From an uncultured Eubacteriales bacterium (lineage in GTDB: Bacteria; Bacillota; Clostridia; Oscillospirales; CAG-272): a stretch of DNA of 64,000 nucleotides. This document shows positions 51,269-59,818 of this stretch, in pieces. Below the pieces are notes generated by a model, which was not told the origin of the DNA, did not search any database, and saw only the letters and a list, made by a program, of their open reading frames with translations. A program made the position numbers and the translations under genes. The stretch covers positions 32,180 to 96,179 of the forward strand of contig CAKROZ010000007.1 in assembly GCA_934373635.1 (NCBI GenBank), read 5' to 3'. Within the stretch, counting starts at the first letter, position 1. Each line of letters opens with the position of its first letter.

Positions 51269-51290
51269 TCGTAAATATTTTATCTCACTT

Positions 51291-52328
51291 TTACCGCACC
51301 ATTTCGCTCTTCGGGCCGGTGGTGGTGTGGTTTTCGATCACGCGGTCGATGTCTGCGATGTCGACCTCAGTCATGTCGCCGATGACGGTGTTCTTTACCG
51401 ACGCCATGGCGTCGCCGTAACGGGCGGCGGAGCGGATGTTACCGTATTTCAGCGCGCCGTAGAGCGCGCCCGCGACATAGGCGTCGCCCGAGCCGATGCG
51501 GTCTACGACATCGATGTTGTCATAGGGAGCGTCCATGAAGTGTTCCCCGCTCTCGCAATCGTAGACGAGAGAGGTGAAGGACTGACGGGTGGAGGTAATG
51601 ACCTTGCGCTTTGTGCTCGCGATCATGCGGAGGTTCGGGTACTCTTTCGCAAATTGTTCTTGGATCTCCTCATGCGTGCCGCTCATGCCGAACATGCGGC
51701 GGGAGCTCTCCTCCGAGACGAAGAAGAAATCGACCATGGGGAGGACGGAAAGGATCGTCTCCCTTGCCTTCTCTTCACTCCAAAGCGAGGCACGGTAGTT
51801 GACATCAAAGGAGATCAGAGCGCCCGACTCATGGAAGCGGCGCATCATGGCGATCACATTCTCCGCGATGGTGTCCGACAGGGCGAGGGTGATGCCGCTC
51901 GTATGAAAGACATTCGTCGCGGTGTATACGTCGGCGGGGAGCTCTTCTTTGCGGAAGGTGGTGAAGGAGGAGCCTGCCCTGTCATAGGAGACGACGGGCG
52001 GGCGCGGGTAGGCGCCCGATTCGTAATAATAGACGCCGAGGCGCTTCTTCTCCGAATCGTCGTAGATGATATAATCGTCGCTCGTGCCCGAGTAGCGGAT
52101 CTTATGCTTGACGAATTTTCCGATCTCGTTGTGCGGGAGCTTGGTAATCATGCCCGTGCGCATTCCGAGCATGGAAATGCCGGCGACGACGTTCAGCTCG
52201 GAGCCGCCTGCCTGCTTTTCAAAGGTCTCGCAATAGGAAATTCTCTCTTTCCCGACGGGCGAGAGGCGAAGCATGACCTCGCCGATGCCGAGGACGGAAA
52301 ACTCTCTTTCTTTCAGCTCGAGTTTCAT
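51291..52328 (-). CDS. PfkB family sugar kinase (2-keto-3-deoxygluconate kinase-like)
   Basis: A 345-residue ribokinase-fold enzyme. GIGEVMLRLSP and the substrate motif AGGSELNVVAGISMLGMRTG are typical of KdgK-like kinases; the catalytic motif DRIGSGDAYVAGALYGALKY has the Asp base (usually GAGDAF, here GSGDAY). FDVNYRASLWS precedes it. The real sugar cannot be read from sequence, and no sugar-catabolic partner gene is beside it; it lies 43 bp after uppP. Confidence 0.85.
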   Translation of the reverse strand: MKLELKEREFSVLGIGEVMLRLSPVGKERISYCETFEKQAGGSELNVVAGISMLGMRTGMITKLPHNEIGKFVKHKIRYSGTSDDYIIYDDSEKKRLGVYYYESGAYPRPPVVSYDRAGSSFTTFRKEELPADVYTATNVFHTSGITLALSDTIAENVIAMMRRFHESGALISFDVNYRASLWSEEKARETILSVLPMVDFFFVSEESSRRMFGMSGTHEEIQEQFAKEYPNLRMIASTKRKVITSTRQSFTSLVYDCESGEHFMDAPYDNIDVVDRIGSGDAYVAGALYGALKYGNIRSAARYGDAMASVKNTVIGDMTEVDIADIDRVIENHTTTGPKSEMVR

Positions 52329-52371
52329 CTTGATTCTTCCCTTTCTCTTTTTCTTTGGTTACGGAATCATG

Positions 52372-53220
52372 TCACGCCTTGACGATCACGGTCTTCACAA
52401 GGAAGTAGGCGAGGACGAGAATGCCGAGGGCGATGCGGTAGATGCCGAAGGGCTTGAAGTCGTGGCGCTTCACAAAATCCATCAGGAAACGGATAGCGGC
52501 AAGGGACACGAGGAAGGCGGTAACGATACCGATGAGAAGGAGTCCGATCTCCGCACCCGTCGCGGTATATCCGCCGACGATGAATTTCAGGATCTTGACA
52601 AGAGAGGCGCCGAGCATGACGGGGATCGCCATGAAGAAGGAGAATTCCGCACTCGCGGTACGGGAGACGCCCGTGAGCATACCGCCGAGAATGGTGGAGC
52701 CCGAACGCGAGGTTCCCGGAATCAGGGAGAGCATCTGATACCCGCCGATGATCAGTGCGTCACGGTAGGTCAGATCCTCCACGCGCTCGACGCGGAAGGG
52801 TTTCCCTGCTCTTTTTTTCTCGATGAGGATAAAGGCGACGCCGTAGACGACAAGCGCGACGGCGACGACGACGTAGTTATAAAAATACGTGTCAAAGAAA
52901 TCATCAAGCAGAACGCCGACGATCCCCGCGGGGATCACGCCGATGATGACCTTTCCCCAAAGGCTCCACGTGCCCCGCCGTTCCTCTTCGGTCTTCTTTT
53001 TTGAAAAGGGATTGAGCTTGTGGAAAAACAGCACGGGGACCGCCAAGATCGCGCCGAGCTGGATCACTACGAAGAACATCTCGCGAAACGCGTCGGAGAC
53101 GTTCAGCCGAATGAATTCGTCGACAAGAATCATGTGCCCCGTCGAGCTGATGGGGAGCCATTCGGTAATCCCCTCGACAATGCCGAGAAAGATTGCCTTC
53201 AATACTTCGATGAAATCCAT
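52372..53220 (-). CDS. uppP: Undecaprenyl-diphosphatase UppP (BacA)
   Basis: A 282-residue integral membrane phosphatase that recycles undecaprenyl diphosphate for cell-wall synthesis. Catalytic regions are GIVEGITEWLPISSTGHMIL (with the EGxTEWLPISSTGH signature) and the Arg motif MLSLIPGTSRSGSTILGGML. The start MDFIEVLKAIFLG matches the family; the frame is open far upstream without support. Confidence 0.95.
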   Translation of the reverse strand: MDFIEVLKAIFLGIVEGITEWLPISSTGHMILVDEFIRLNVSDAFREMFFVVIQLGAILAVPVLFFHKLNPFSKKKTEEERRGTWSLWGKVIIGVIPAGIVGVLLDDFFDTYFYNYVVVAVALVVYGVAFILIEKKRAGKPFRVERVEDLTYRDALIIGGYQMLSLIPGTSRSGSTILGGMLTGVSRTASAEFSFFMAIPVMLGASLVKILKFIVGGYTATGAEIGLLLIGIVTAFLVSLAAIRFLMDFVKRHDFKPFGIYRIALGILVLAYFLVKTVIVKA

Positions 53221-53252
53221 AAAAGAACCTTCTTTCCTTGAAATACGGAGAT

Positions 53253-54503
53253 TTACGTTTCGTTTCCCGCCGCGCGGAGAATATCGCCTTCCCGCACGGG
53301 GAACGGCACGGGGAGGTAAAACCGCATATAAGGATGCGGAGTCGCGGCGATCGGTTCTCCGTCCTCGGAGAAGATCTCCGTCACGGGGAGCGGACGCCCG
53401 ACCTGCCCCGGTGTCAGAAGCTCGGCGGGATCGCCGACGCACATTTTGTTTCTCTGCTCCATCAGGGCGCGCCCCGTCGTGGGGTCATAGGAGAGGACGG
53501 TCGCGAGGTAGGCATTTTCTTTGATATATCCGCCACTCTTCGCGGTATTGGCATCGAGATGCGAATCCGAGAAGAAGTACCCCGTCGCATATTCTCGGTG
53601 ACTGACCGAGCAGAGCTCACGATACCACGCGGGGTCATACCGATAATTCCCCGAAAAATACGAGTCGATCGCCATGCGGTACGCGTTCGCCGTCGCGGCG
53701 GCGTAATACGCCGATTTCATGCGTCCTTCGATCTTGAAGGAATCGATGCCCGCCTCGATCAGCTCGGGAATGTGCTCGATCATTGCGGTGTCGCGACTTG
53801 CCATGATGAAGGTCTCGCCGCCCTCCTCCTCGATCGGAAGAGGGGCGTCCGGGCGCTTCTCCTCCACGATCTCGGCACGGAGGCGGTAATTCCACCGACA
53901 GGGCTGTGCACACTGTCCGCGGTTCGCATCCCTGCCGACGATATGATTCGAGAGTAGGCAGCGCCCGCTGTATGAGACGCACATCGAGCCGTGGATAAAG
54001 ACCTCGAGCTCCAAGTCCCTCGGTATTGCGGCGCGGATGGCGCGGATCTCATCGAGAGTCAGCTCCCGCGCGAGGACGATCCGCTTCGCACCGAGGGCGG
54101 CATACGCCTTACAGGTCTCGGCGCTGACGACGTTCGCCTGCGTCGAAATATGGATCTCCGTATCGGGAAGCACTTCGCGCGCCATGGCGATCACGCCGAG
54201 ATCGGCGACGATCAGGGCGTCAATACCGAAATCCGCGATCCTCTCGAAATAGGCGCGCAGGGCGGGATATTCATCCTCCCGCGGCATGGTATTGACGGTC
54301 AGATAGACGCGGGCGCCACGCGCGTGTGCATATGCGACGGCATCGCGGAGCTCTTCTTCCGAAAAGTTCCCCGCCGCGGAGCGCATACCGAAGCGCCGAC
54401 CCGCAAGATACACCGCGTCGGCGCCGTAACGGATCGCCGCACGCATTTTTTCAAAATTCCCCGCAGGTGACAGTAGCTCGGGGCGTTTTCGTTCCATCTT
54501 CAT
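53253..54503 (-). CDS. U32 family protein (TrhP/RlhA-like RNA hydroxylation)
   Basis: A 416-residue member of 'peptidase' family U32. Signature: ELEVFIHGSMCVSYSGRCLL, then GRDANRGQCAQPCRW, with four conserved cysteines expected to hold an iron-sulfur cluster. Members TrhP and RlhA make 5-hydroxyuridine in tRNA and 5-hydroxycytidine in 23S rRNA using prephenate; this protein most resembles the TrhP type, an assignment made by pattern only. Begins MKMERKRPELLSPAGNFEKM. Confidence 0.87.
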   Translation of the reverse strand: MKMERKRPELLSPAGNFEKMRAAIRYGADAVYLAGRRFGMRSAAGNFSEEELRDAVAYAHARGARVYLTVNTMPREDEYPALRAYFERIADFGIDALIVADLGVIAMAREVLPDTEIHISTQANVVSAETCKAYAALGAKRIVLARELTLDEIRAIRAAIPRDLELEVFIHGSMCVSYSGRCLLSNHIVGRDANRGQCAQPCRWNYRLRAEIVEEKRPDAPLPIEEEGGETFIMASRDTAMIEHIPELIEAGIDSFKIEGRMKSAYYAAATANAYRMAIDSYFSGNYRYDPAWYRELCSVSHREYATGYFFSDSHLDANTAKSGGYIKENAYLATVLSYDPTTGRALMEQRNKMCVGDPAELLTPGQVGRPLPVTEIFSEDGEPIAATPHPYMRFYLPVPFPVREGDILRAAGNET

Positions 54504-54532
54504 CGGAACCTCTTTTTCTGTATGTTTCCTTC

Positions 54533-54561
54533 ATTATAACATATCTGCACTACTTTCGCAA
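54533..54561 (-). promoter_or_regulatory. Promoter of the U32-uppP-kinase run
   Basis: On the minus strand TTGCGA (54556-54561) and TATAAT (54533-54538), 17 bp apart. Confidence 0.7.
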
Positions 54562-54589
54562 GAGGAAAACGCGGATTTCTCTTCTCCGT

Positions 54590-55696
54590 TTACGAAGCAT
54601 CGGCAGGCAGAGCGATCAGGGCGATCTCCCACGCGGGGACGCAGCGCGTTCTCCGAAGGTAGAAGCGATAGAAGGGATATTTTTTCGAAAGAAGCAAAGG
54701 GAGCGCGAAGATGTCCCGACTCCTGTGATAGGCGGAGACGAGAAGTGCGGGGCGGTCGCGCAGGATCGTCTGTTCCGAGCCGCGGAGCGCATCCTCCTCG
54801 GCACCCTCCACGTCGTATTTGATATAATCCACCGTATGCGAAACGAAGCTATCGATCGGACGGATCGGAACCGTCACGTCGCGGTGCCGGTAGGAGGCAC
54901 CGACGGTCGAGGAGTTGCGGTTCCCCGAGCCGTGGATCACCGTTTCCCCTACCTCGGCGCCCGCGGCGGCGTGGATCGGGATCACCATGAGGGGAGCGAG
55001 CTCCTCTGCCGACGCGACAAGCTTTTCATAGTTTTTCGGGTCGGGCTCTACGGCGTAGGCGGTGTGTAGTTCTCCGAAATATTCTTTGCTTTCGCACAAG
55101 GTATCGCCGCGGTATGCGCCGACGTCGATTTCACAATTTACTTGTTTATTTTGGAGCAGTTTATAAATGTCGGAGGTTTTTACGGTGTATCGCAGAAGCG
55201 GCTCGAGGTGCCCCGTGAGCTTATACCAAAGCACCGAGGTATAGACGCGGCGGGAAAGGTCGTCGGCAAACAGGGCGTATGCCTCGCAGATCTCCGCATA
55301 GTGTGCGCGATAGAATTCGGGGGTGAAATCCTCCGCTCCCGCGACGGGCAGGTCGGGAACGATCAGGGGCGTCTCGCGGTCGATCTCTAAAAAACGGGAG
55401 ATGACCTCTTCTCTGTTCGATGCGAAGGCGAGAACGGGAAGCACCCGCGCATAGCGCTTGCGAATCTCGGAATAGGTGCGGACGGGATAGCCGTGAAAGG
55501 ACTGCCCGCGCACGAATTCATCGGAGGCGAAAAAGTCCGAGACGGAGATCCCACGCTGCTCAAAGCGTGCGAGCAATTTCTCCGCGCCGTTCCCCATCCC
55601 GTAGACCGCGACGGGACATTCCGCGCGAAGAATGGTTTCGTAAACATCGGGGGCGGGATACGGACAGGGTGGAAGCGTATCGTAGCGTTCGGTCAT
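54590..55696 (-). CDS. FkbM family methyltransferase
   Basis: A 368-residue protein in two parts. Residues about 25-110 (CPVAVYGMGNGAEKLLARFE, then FHGYPVRTYSEIRKRY) resemble a nucleotide-binding fold. Residues about 185-340 are the FkbM methyltransferase domain with EIDVGAYRGDTL (SAM motif) and DYIKYDVEGAEEDALRGSEQ. Such two-part proteins are frequent in polysaccharide and surface-glycan loci, but no glycan genes flank it here. Strong AAGGAGG site 5 nt before the start. Confidence 0.85.
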   Translation of the reverse strand: MTERYDTLPPCPYPAPDVYETILRAECPVAVYGMGNGAEKLLARFEQRGISVSDFFASDEFVRGQSFHGYPVRTYSEIRKRYARVLPVLAFASNREEVISRFLEIDRETPLIVPDLPVAGAEDFTPEFYRAHYAEICEAYALFADDLSRRVYTSVLWYKLTGHLEPLLRYTVKTSDIYKLLQNKQVNCEIDVGAYRGDTLCESKEYFGELHTAYAVEPDPKNYEKLVASAEELAPLMVIPIHAAAGAEVGETVIHGSGNRNSSTVGASYRHRDVTVPIRPIDSFVSHTVDYIKYDVEGAEEDALRGSEQTILRDRPALLVSAYHRSRDIFALPLLLSKKYPFYRFYLRRTRCVPAWEIALIALPADAS

Positions 55697-55731
55697 GCGA
55701 CCTCCTTTCTCGGAAAAATCCGCGGCGGGAC

Positions 55732-55760
55732 TTGAAAATCCCGCTTTTCCGTGCTATAAT
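55732..55760 (+). promoter_or_regulatory. Promoter of the HIT gene with inverted repeat over the -35
   Basis: TTGAAA (55732-55737), 17 bp, TATAAT (55755-55760). GCGGGA (55725-55730) and TCCCGC (55739-55744) flank the -35 symmetrically. Confidence 0.65.
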
Positions 55761-55791
55761 CAAAGAAAAAGAAAGAAAGCGGGAAAAGGAT

Positions 55792-56130
55792 ATGGATTGC
55801 TTATTCTGTAAGATCGCGGCGGGTGAGATCCCCTCCGCGAAGGTATACGAGGACGACATCTGCCTCGCGTTTCGCGACATTGCGCCGCAGGCGCCCGTGC
55901 ACGTATTGATCGTGCCGAAAGCGCACATTGCCTCCGCCGACGCCGTAACGGCGGAAAATTCCGCGGTGGTCGCTCACATTTTCGAGGTGCTTCCGAAGGT
56001 GGCGCACGAGGCGGGGCTGAGAAACGGCTATCGCGTCATCACAAATGTGGGCGAGGACGGTTGTCAGTCGGTGAAGCATCTGCACTTCCACCTTCTCGGC
56101 GGAAAGAAGCTCCCCGAGGCGATGGGATAA
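55792..56130 (+). CDS. HIT family nucleotide-binding protein
   Basis: A 112-residue histidine-triad protein (HinT type), a nucleoside-phosphoramidate hydrolase. The triad is HLHFHLL with His 96, 98 and 100; FCKIAAGEIPSAKVYEDD is the typical N-terminus with Cys 3 and Cys 6. The frame is open upstream but the ATG at 55792 has an AAAAGGA site and matches family length. Confidence 0.94.
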   Translation: MDCLFCKIAAGEIPSAKVYEDDICLAFRDIAPQAPVHVLIVPKAHIASADAVTAENSAVVAHIFEVLPKVAHEAGLRNGYRVITNVGEDGCQSVKHLHFHLLGGKKLPEAMG

Positions 56131-56140
56131 TACCGAAGAC

Positions 56141-56190
56141 CGAAAAAACGGTTGCTAAAAGGGCAGACCTTTTAACAACCGTTTTTTTCG
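56141..56190. terminator. Bidirectional terminator between the HIT gene and rplS
   Basis: Left arm 56141-56162 pairs with 56168-56190 with one mismatch; T runs on both strands (TTTTTTT on plus, TTTTTT on minus). Confidence 0.85.
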
Positions 56191-56195
56191 ATGGG

Positions 56196-56537
56196 TTAAA
56201 TCTTCTCTTTAACCTTCGCGGCCTTACCGACTCTGTCACGCAGATAGTAGAGCTTCGCGCGGCGAACCTTCGCCTGACGGAACACAACCACTTTGTCCAC
56301 GTTGGGAGAGTGAAGCGGGAACGTCTTCTCCACACCGACACCGTAAGATACACGTCTTACCGTGAAGGTCTCGGAGATCCCGCCGCCGTGTTTGGCGATG
56401 ACAGTGCCTTCAAAAAGCTGAATTCTGTCCTTCTCGCCTTCGGTGATGCGCACATAAACCTTCACGCCGTCACCGATGTTGAACTGAGGAACCTCAGTTT
56501 TCAACTGCTCATTTACAAAAGCCCGGATCTTTTCCAT
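56196..56537 (-). CDS. rplS: 50S ribosomal protein L19
   Basis: 113 residues, starting MEKIRAFVNEQLKTEVPQFN, with IGDGVKVYVRITEGEKDRIQ and RRAKLYYLRDRVGKAAKVKE; complete and standard. It is monocistronic here and diverges from lepB, whereas rplS often lies in line with lepB/rbgA/rnhB in Firmicutes. Confidence 0.97.
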   Translation of the reverse strand: MEKIRAFVNEQLKTEVPQFNIGDGVKVYVRITEGEKDRIQLFEGTVIAKHGGGISETFTVRRVSYGVGVEKTFPLHSPNVDKVVVFRQAKVRRAKLYYLRDRVGKAAKVKEKI

Positions 56538-56649
56538 ATGGCCCTCCTTAAACTACGAACATTCGTGCAGAGCATTGCAGAGGACTGTTCTGAATCATCG
56601 TGCTACGCACAGACAAGGTTAATTATATCATATTCTCCGAAAAAATCAA
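56538..56649 (-). promoter_or_regulatory. rplS promoter and about 78-nt leader
   Basis: On the minus strand TTGATT (56644-56649) and TATAAT (56622-56627), spacer 16 bp. The leader contains a direct repeat of CTCTGCA and a small CGAA/TTCG hairpin before the ribosome site. Firmicute rplS genes often carry a ribosomal-protein leader RNA; whether this fold matches needs a covariance search. Confidence 0.5.
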
Positions 56650-56741
56650 GAGGTTTTTCACATTTTCTTTTCCGTTTTGGGGATTTTTTGTAAAAGCCTC
56701 TCTTTTTTTCGGGCTGAGGACGGAAAAATTCGGAATTTCCC

Positions 56742-56770
56742 TTGTATTTCTCGTTTTTATATGGTAAAAT
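56742..56770 (+). promoter_or_regulatory. Promoter of the lepB-to-thrC run
   Basis: TTGTAT (56742-56747), 17 bp, TAAAAT (56765-56770). Confidence 0.7.
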
Positions 56771-56807
56771 GTGTTGATAGATATTTACAAACGGAAAGGA
56801 GACTTTC

Positions 56808-57890
56808 ATGAATCGCGAAAACGATGCCCGTCCCGAGGAAAACGAGACGGATCCCCTGCTCGAAGCAGTGATACCGCCCGCCGCCCCGAGCGACGATCGT
56901 GCGGAAGACTTTCCCCTTATGAATGAAAGTCCCGAAGTCCCAAAGACGGCGGAAACGGTTCCCGACGCAGATACGGACTCTGCACGCTCGGAGGAAGAGA
57001 TACCGAGCGATACCGAGGGAGAGGAAGAAGAGACGAAACCCGCCGATGCGCCCTCGGAAGAAACGCAGACTTTTGTCACCTATACCGAACCGAGTCTTCC
57101 CGAAGAAGAAACTGCCCCCTTCATGTATGAGAATGCCGAATCGATCGAAGAGGCGACTTCGAATACAGAGCCGTCCGATGATGTCAGCACGCTCTCTCCC
57201 CGGGATGACGACGAAGACCATACGGAAGACGGCGAAGGTGCAACCGAAAGCGACATCGCGGATGCCGAAGCGTCGGGCGAGACGGATGGCTCCGACGAAA
57301 CTGACGGTACGTCTTCCCTTCCCGTCCCCACCGAACAAGCGAAAAAGGACGCCCCGAAGGAAAAGGAGCCGAAGCCGCGCGGAGTCGACAGTCGTTTTGA
57401 CCTTGCGGAGCTGTTCATTTTTTCTCTGGTCGCGGTACTTTTGATCTCCGCATTCATTTTCCGTCATACCGTCGTGGAAGGCGGATCGATGGAGAACACT
57501 CTGCACGACGGAGAGAATCTGATTATCTCCGATCTCTTCTACACTCCGAAAACAGGGGATATCGTTGTCTGTGAGGACTATCACACGCCCTTCCGCAAGC
57601 CACTCATCAAGCGCGTGATCGCAACGGGCGGGCAGACCGTGATGATCTTACCGACGGGGGTCTATGTGGACGGATTTTTACTGGAAGAAGAATATGTTCA
57701 TACCGAAGCGGGCTACCGCTACACACCCATGGCGGAATTTACGGTTCCCGAAGGCATGATCTTCGTCATGGGAGATCACCGAGACAATTCGACCGACTCC
57801 CGCTCGTTCGGCTGTGTTTCGGAAGAATCGGTGCTCGGCAGAGTGCTTCTCCGCTACTACCCCTTCTCCCGCTTCGGCACCGTCGACTGA
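56808..57890 (+). CDS. lepB: Signal peptidase I with a long acidic N-terminal extension
   Basis: 360 residues. The catalytic part is ordinary: span at about 199-221, Ser 227 in EGGSMENTLHDGE, Lys 268 in LIKRVIATGG, and GDHRDNSTDSRSFG. The first 195 residues are unlike normal SipS proteins: Glu/Asp/Ser/Thr/Pro-rich, no predicted fold, ending in a basic patch (KKDAPKEKEPKPRGVDSR) just before the span. That part would be cytoplasmic. Start MNRENDARPEENETD follows AAAGGAG. Confidence 0.94.
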   Translation: MNRENDARPEENETDPLLEAVIPPAAPSDDRAEDFPLMNESPEVPKTAETVPDADTDSARSEEEIPSDTEGEEEETKPADAPSEETQTFVTYTEPSLPEEETAPFMYENAESIEEATSNTEPSDDVSTLSPRDDDEDHTEDGEGATESDIADAEASGETDGSDETDGTSSLPVPTEQAKKDAPKEKEPKPRGVDSRFDLAELFIFSLVAVLLISAFIFRHTVVEGGSMENTLHDGENLIISDLFYTPKTGDIVVCEDYHTPFRKPLIKRVIATGGQTVMILPTGVYVDGFLLEEEYVHTEAGYRYTPMAEFTVPEGMIFVMGDHRDNSTDSRSFGCVSEESVLGRVLLRYYPFSRFGTVD

Positions 57891-57909
57891 CCGACAGAAA
57901 GGACACACC

Positions 57910-58770
57910 ATGGCAACCAACCCGATCCAATGGTTCCCCGGACATATGGCGAAGACCCGCCGTATGATGAAGGAATGTCTCCCCGATGTCGACATCGTGC
58001 TCGAGCTGCTCGATGCGCGGATCCCTTATAGCTCGAAAAACCCGGAGATTACGGCGCTTCTCGGCACGAAGCCGCATATCACCGTTCTGACAAAGACCTC
58101 GCTCGCCTCCCCTTCGCTCACCCGCGCGTGGACGGAAAAGCTCCGTGCGGAGAGCGGCTTCGCCGTCGCCGTCGACGCCATCGAGAACGTCGGCATCGAC
58201 GCGCTCTCCGACACCGTGCGTGAGGCGCTCTCGGACAAGCTGTCCCGCTATAAAGAAAAAGGAATGGAAGGACGGCGCGTGCGCGCCATGATTGTCGGAA
58301 TCCCGAACGTCGGCAAGTCCTCCCTTATCAACCGCCTCGCGAAAAGCAAAAAGGCAAAGGCGGAAAACCGCCCGGGCGTCACACTGACAAAACAATGGGT
58401 GCCGACCGACATCGGACTCGACCTGCTCGATATGCCGGGCGTCCTTTGGCCGAAATTCGAGGATGCGACGGTCGGAGAAAACCTCGCGCTGACGGGCGCC
58501 ATCCGCGACGCGATCCTCGACACGGAGGAGCTCGCGATGATCCTCTGCTCCCGCCTTGCCGATGTGGCGCGCGACGCTTTCCTCACCCGATACAAGCTGA
58601 CCGAGGACGAGATCGCGGAGCTCGACGCCTATGATCTTTTCCGTCTGGTCGGAAAAAAACGCGGATTTTTGCTCTCAGGCGGCGAAGTCAATGAAAAACG
58701 CACCGCCGAGATGCTGCTCGAAGAATTCCGCTCCGCAAAGATCGGGCGCATCACCCTCGAGCGTCCATGA
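57910..58770 (+). CDS. rbgA: Ribosome biogenesis GTPase RbgA (YlqF), altered G4 motif
   Basis: A 286-residue circularly permuted GTPase for late 50S assembly. N-terminus NPIQWFPGHMAKTRRMMKEC is the family hallmark; G1 is GIPNVGKSS, G3 DMPG. The G4 motif, NKxD in homologues, reads TKTS here (VLTKTSLASP), so the guanine-specificity Asp is lost. The C-terminal domain (GKKRGFLLSGGEVNEKRTAE) is intact. ATG at 57910 has AAGGA 6 nt upstream. Confidence 0.93.
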   Translation: MATNPIQWFPGHMAKTRRMMKECLPDVDIVLELLDARIPYSSKNPEITALLGTKPHITVLTKTSLASPSLTRAWTEKLRAESGFAVAVDAIENVGIDALSDTVREALSDKLSRYKEKGMEGRRVRAMIVGIPNVGKSSLINRLAKSKKAKAENRPGVTLTKQWVPTDIGLDLLDMPGVLWPKFEDATVGENLALTGAIRDAILDTEELAMILCSRLADVARDAFLTRYKLTEDEIAELDAYDLFRLVGKKRGFLLSGGEVNEKRTAEMLLEEFRSAKIGRITLERP

Positions 58771-58786
58771 CCGAAAGGAGATCTCC

Positions 58787-59398
58787 ATGCCGGATTTTAC
58801 GCATGAACACGAAGCCTATCGCAACGGCTACACCGCAGTCTGCGGCTGTGACGAGGCGGGCAGAGGTCCTCTCTGCGGTCCCGTCGTCGCGGCGGCAGTC
58901 ATTCTCCCCCCCGACATCGTGATCGAAGGGCTGAACGACTCCAAAAAGCTGACCGAAAAGAAACGGGAGACGCTGTACACAAAGATTACCGAGGTCGCCG
59001 TTGCCTACGGCATAGCCGAGGCAACGCCCGAGGAGATCGATACCGTCAACATTCTGAACGCGTCGATGCTCGCCATGCGCCGCGCGATCGAAAAGCTCGG
59101 AGTTTCGGCGGATTTCGCACTGATCGACGGGAACTGCACCCGCGGCTTTCCGATTCCGACGCAAGCCATCGTCAAGGGGGACGCGCTCAGCGCCTCCATC
59201 GCGGCGGCATCCGTGCTCGCCAAGGTGACGCGGGACAGGGAGTGTATCGAGCTCGACCGCGCGTATCCCCTCTACGGCATTGCAAAGCACAAAGGATATC
59301 CGACACGCGAGCATATGGACGCCGTGCGGAAATACGGCCCCGCACCGATCTACCGCATGAGCTTTCTGAAATTCTTGCACGAAGATGAAAATCCTTGA
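58787..59398 (+). CDS. rnhB: Ribonuclease HII
   Basis: 203 residues. GCDEAGRGPLCGPVVAAAVI carries the first catalytic Asp-Glu; LNDSKKLTEKKRE and DGNCTR complete the site; SIAAASVLAKVTRDR is standard. Removes ribonucleotides from DNA. The start at 58787 follows AAAGGAG. Confidence 0.96.
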   Translation: MPDFTHEHEAYRNGYTAVCGCDEAGRGPLCGPVVAAAVILPPDIVIEGLNDSKKLTEKKRETLYTKITEVAVAYGIAEATPEEIDTVNILNASMLAMRRAIEKLGVSADFALIDGNCTRGFPIPTQAIVKGDALSASIAAASVLAKVTRDRECIELDRAYPLYGIAKHKGYPTREHMDAVRKYGPAPIYRMSFLKFLHEDENP

Positions 59399-59801
59399 GC
59401 TTCTGACACCGAGACGGATCACGGGAAACTTCGGCGAAAAACAGGCGGCAAAGTATCTTCGCCGTCACGGCTATCGGATCCTCGAAAGAAATTACGTCGC
59501 GAAGGACGCGGAGATCGACCTGATCGCGAAGACCGAAGAAACGACCGTGTTTGTCGAGGTAAAAACGCGACGGGAGGGACATTCGCACCCGTGTGAGCCC
59601 CGCCCCGCCTCCGCCGTCACGCCCGAAAAGCAACGGAAGCTGATCGCCGCCGCCCGCGCTTACGTAAGACGAGCGCGCCCCGACACCCGCCTTCGCTTTG
59701 ATGTTGTCGAGGTAATCTTAACCGACACAAAAAAACCGAAGGTCAAGGAGATCCGCCACCTGATCTCCGCCTTCAACCAAAATACCGCCTACCACAGATA
59801 A
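59385..59801 (+). CDS. yraN: YraN family protein (UPF0102, nuclease-like fold)
   Basis: 138 residues with the restriction-endonuclease-like core NFGEKQAAKYLRRHGYRILE, AEIDLIAKTEE and VFVEVKTRR. Function unproven. It overlaps rnhB by 14 nt, the conserved rnhB-yraN order. Confidence 0.92.
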   Translation: MKILELLTPRRITGNFGEKQAAKYLRRHGYRILERNYVAKDAEIDLIAKTEETTVFVEVKTRREGHSHPCEPRPASAVTPEKQRKLIAAARAYVRRARPDTRLRFDVVEVILTDTKKPKVKEIRHLISAFNQNTAYHR

Positions 59802-59818
59802 CCGAAAAGGAAGATCGC

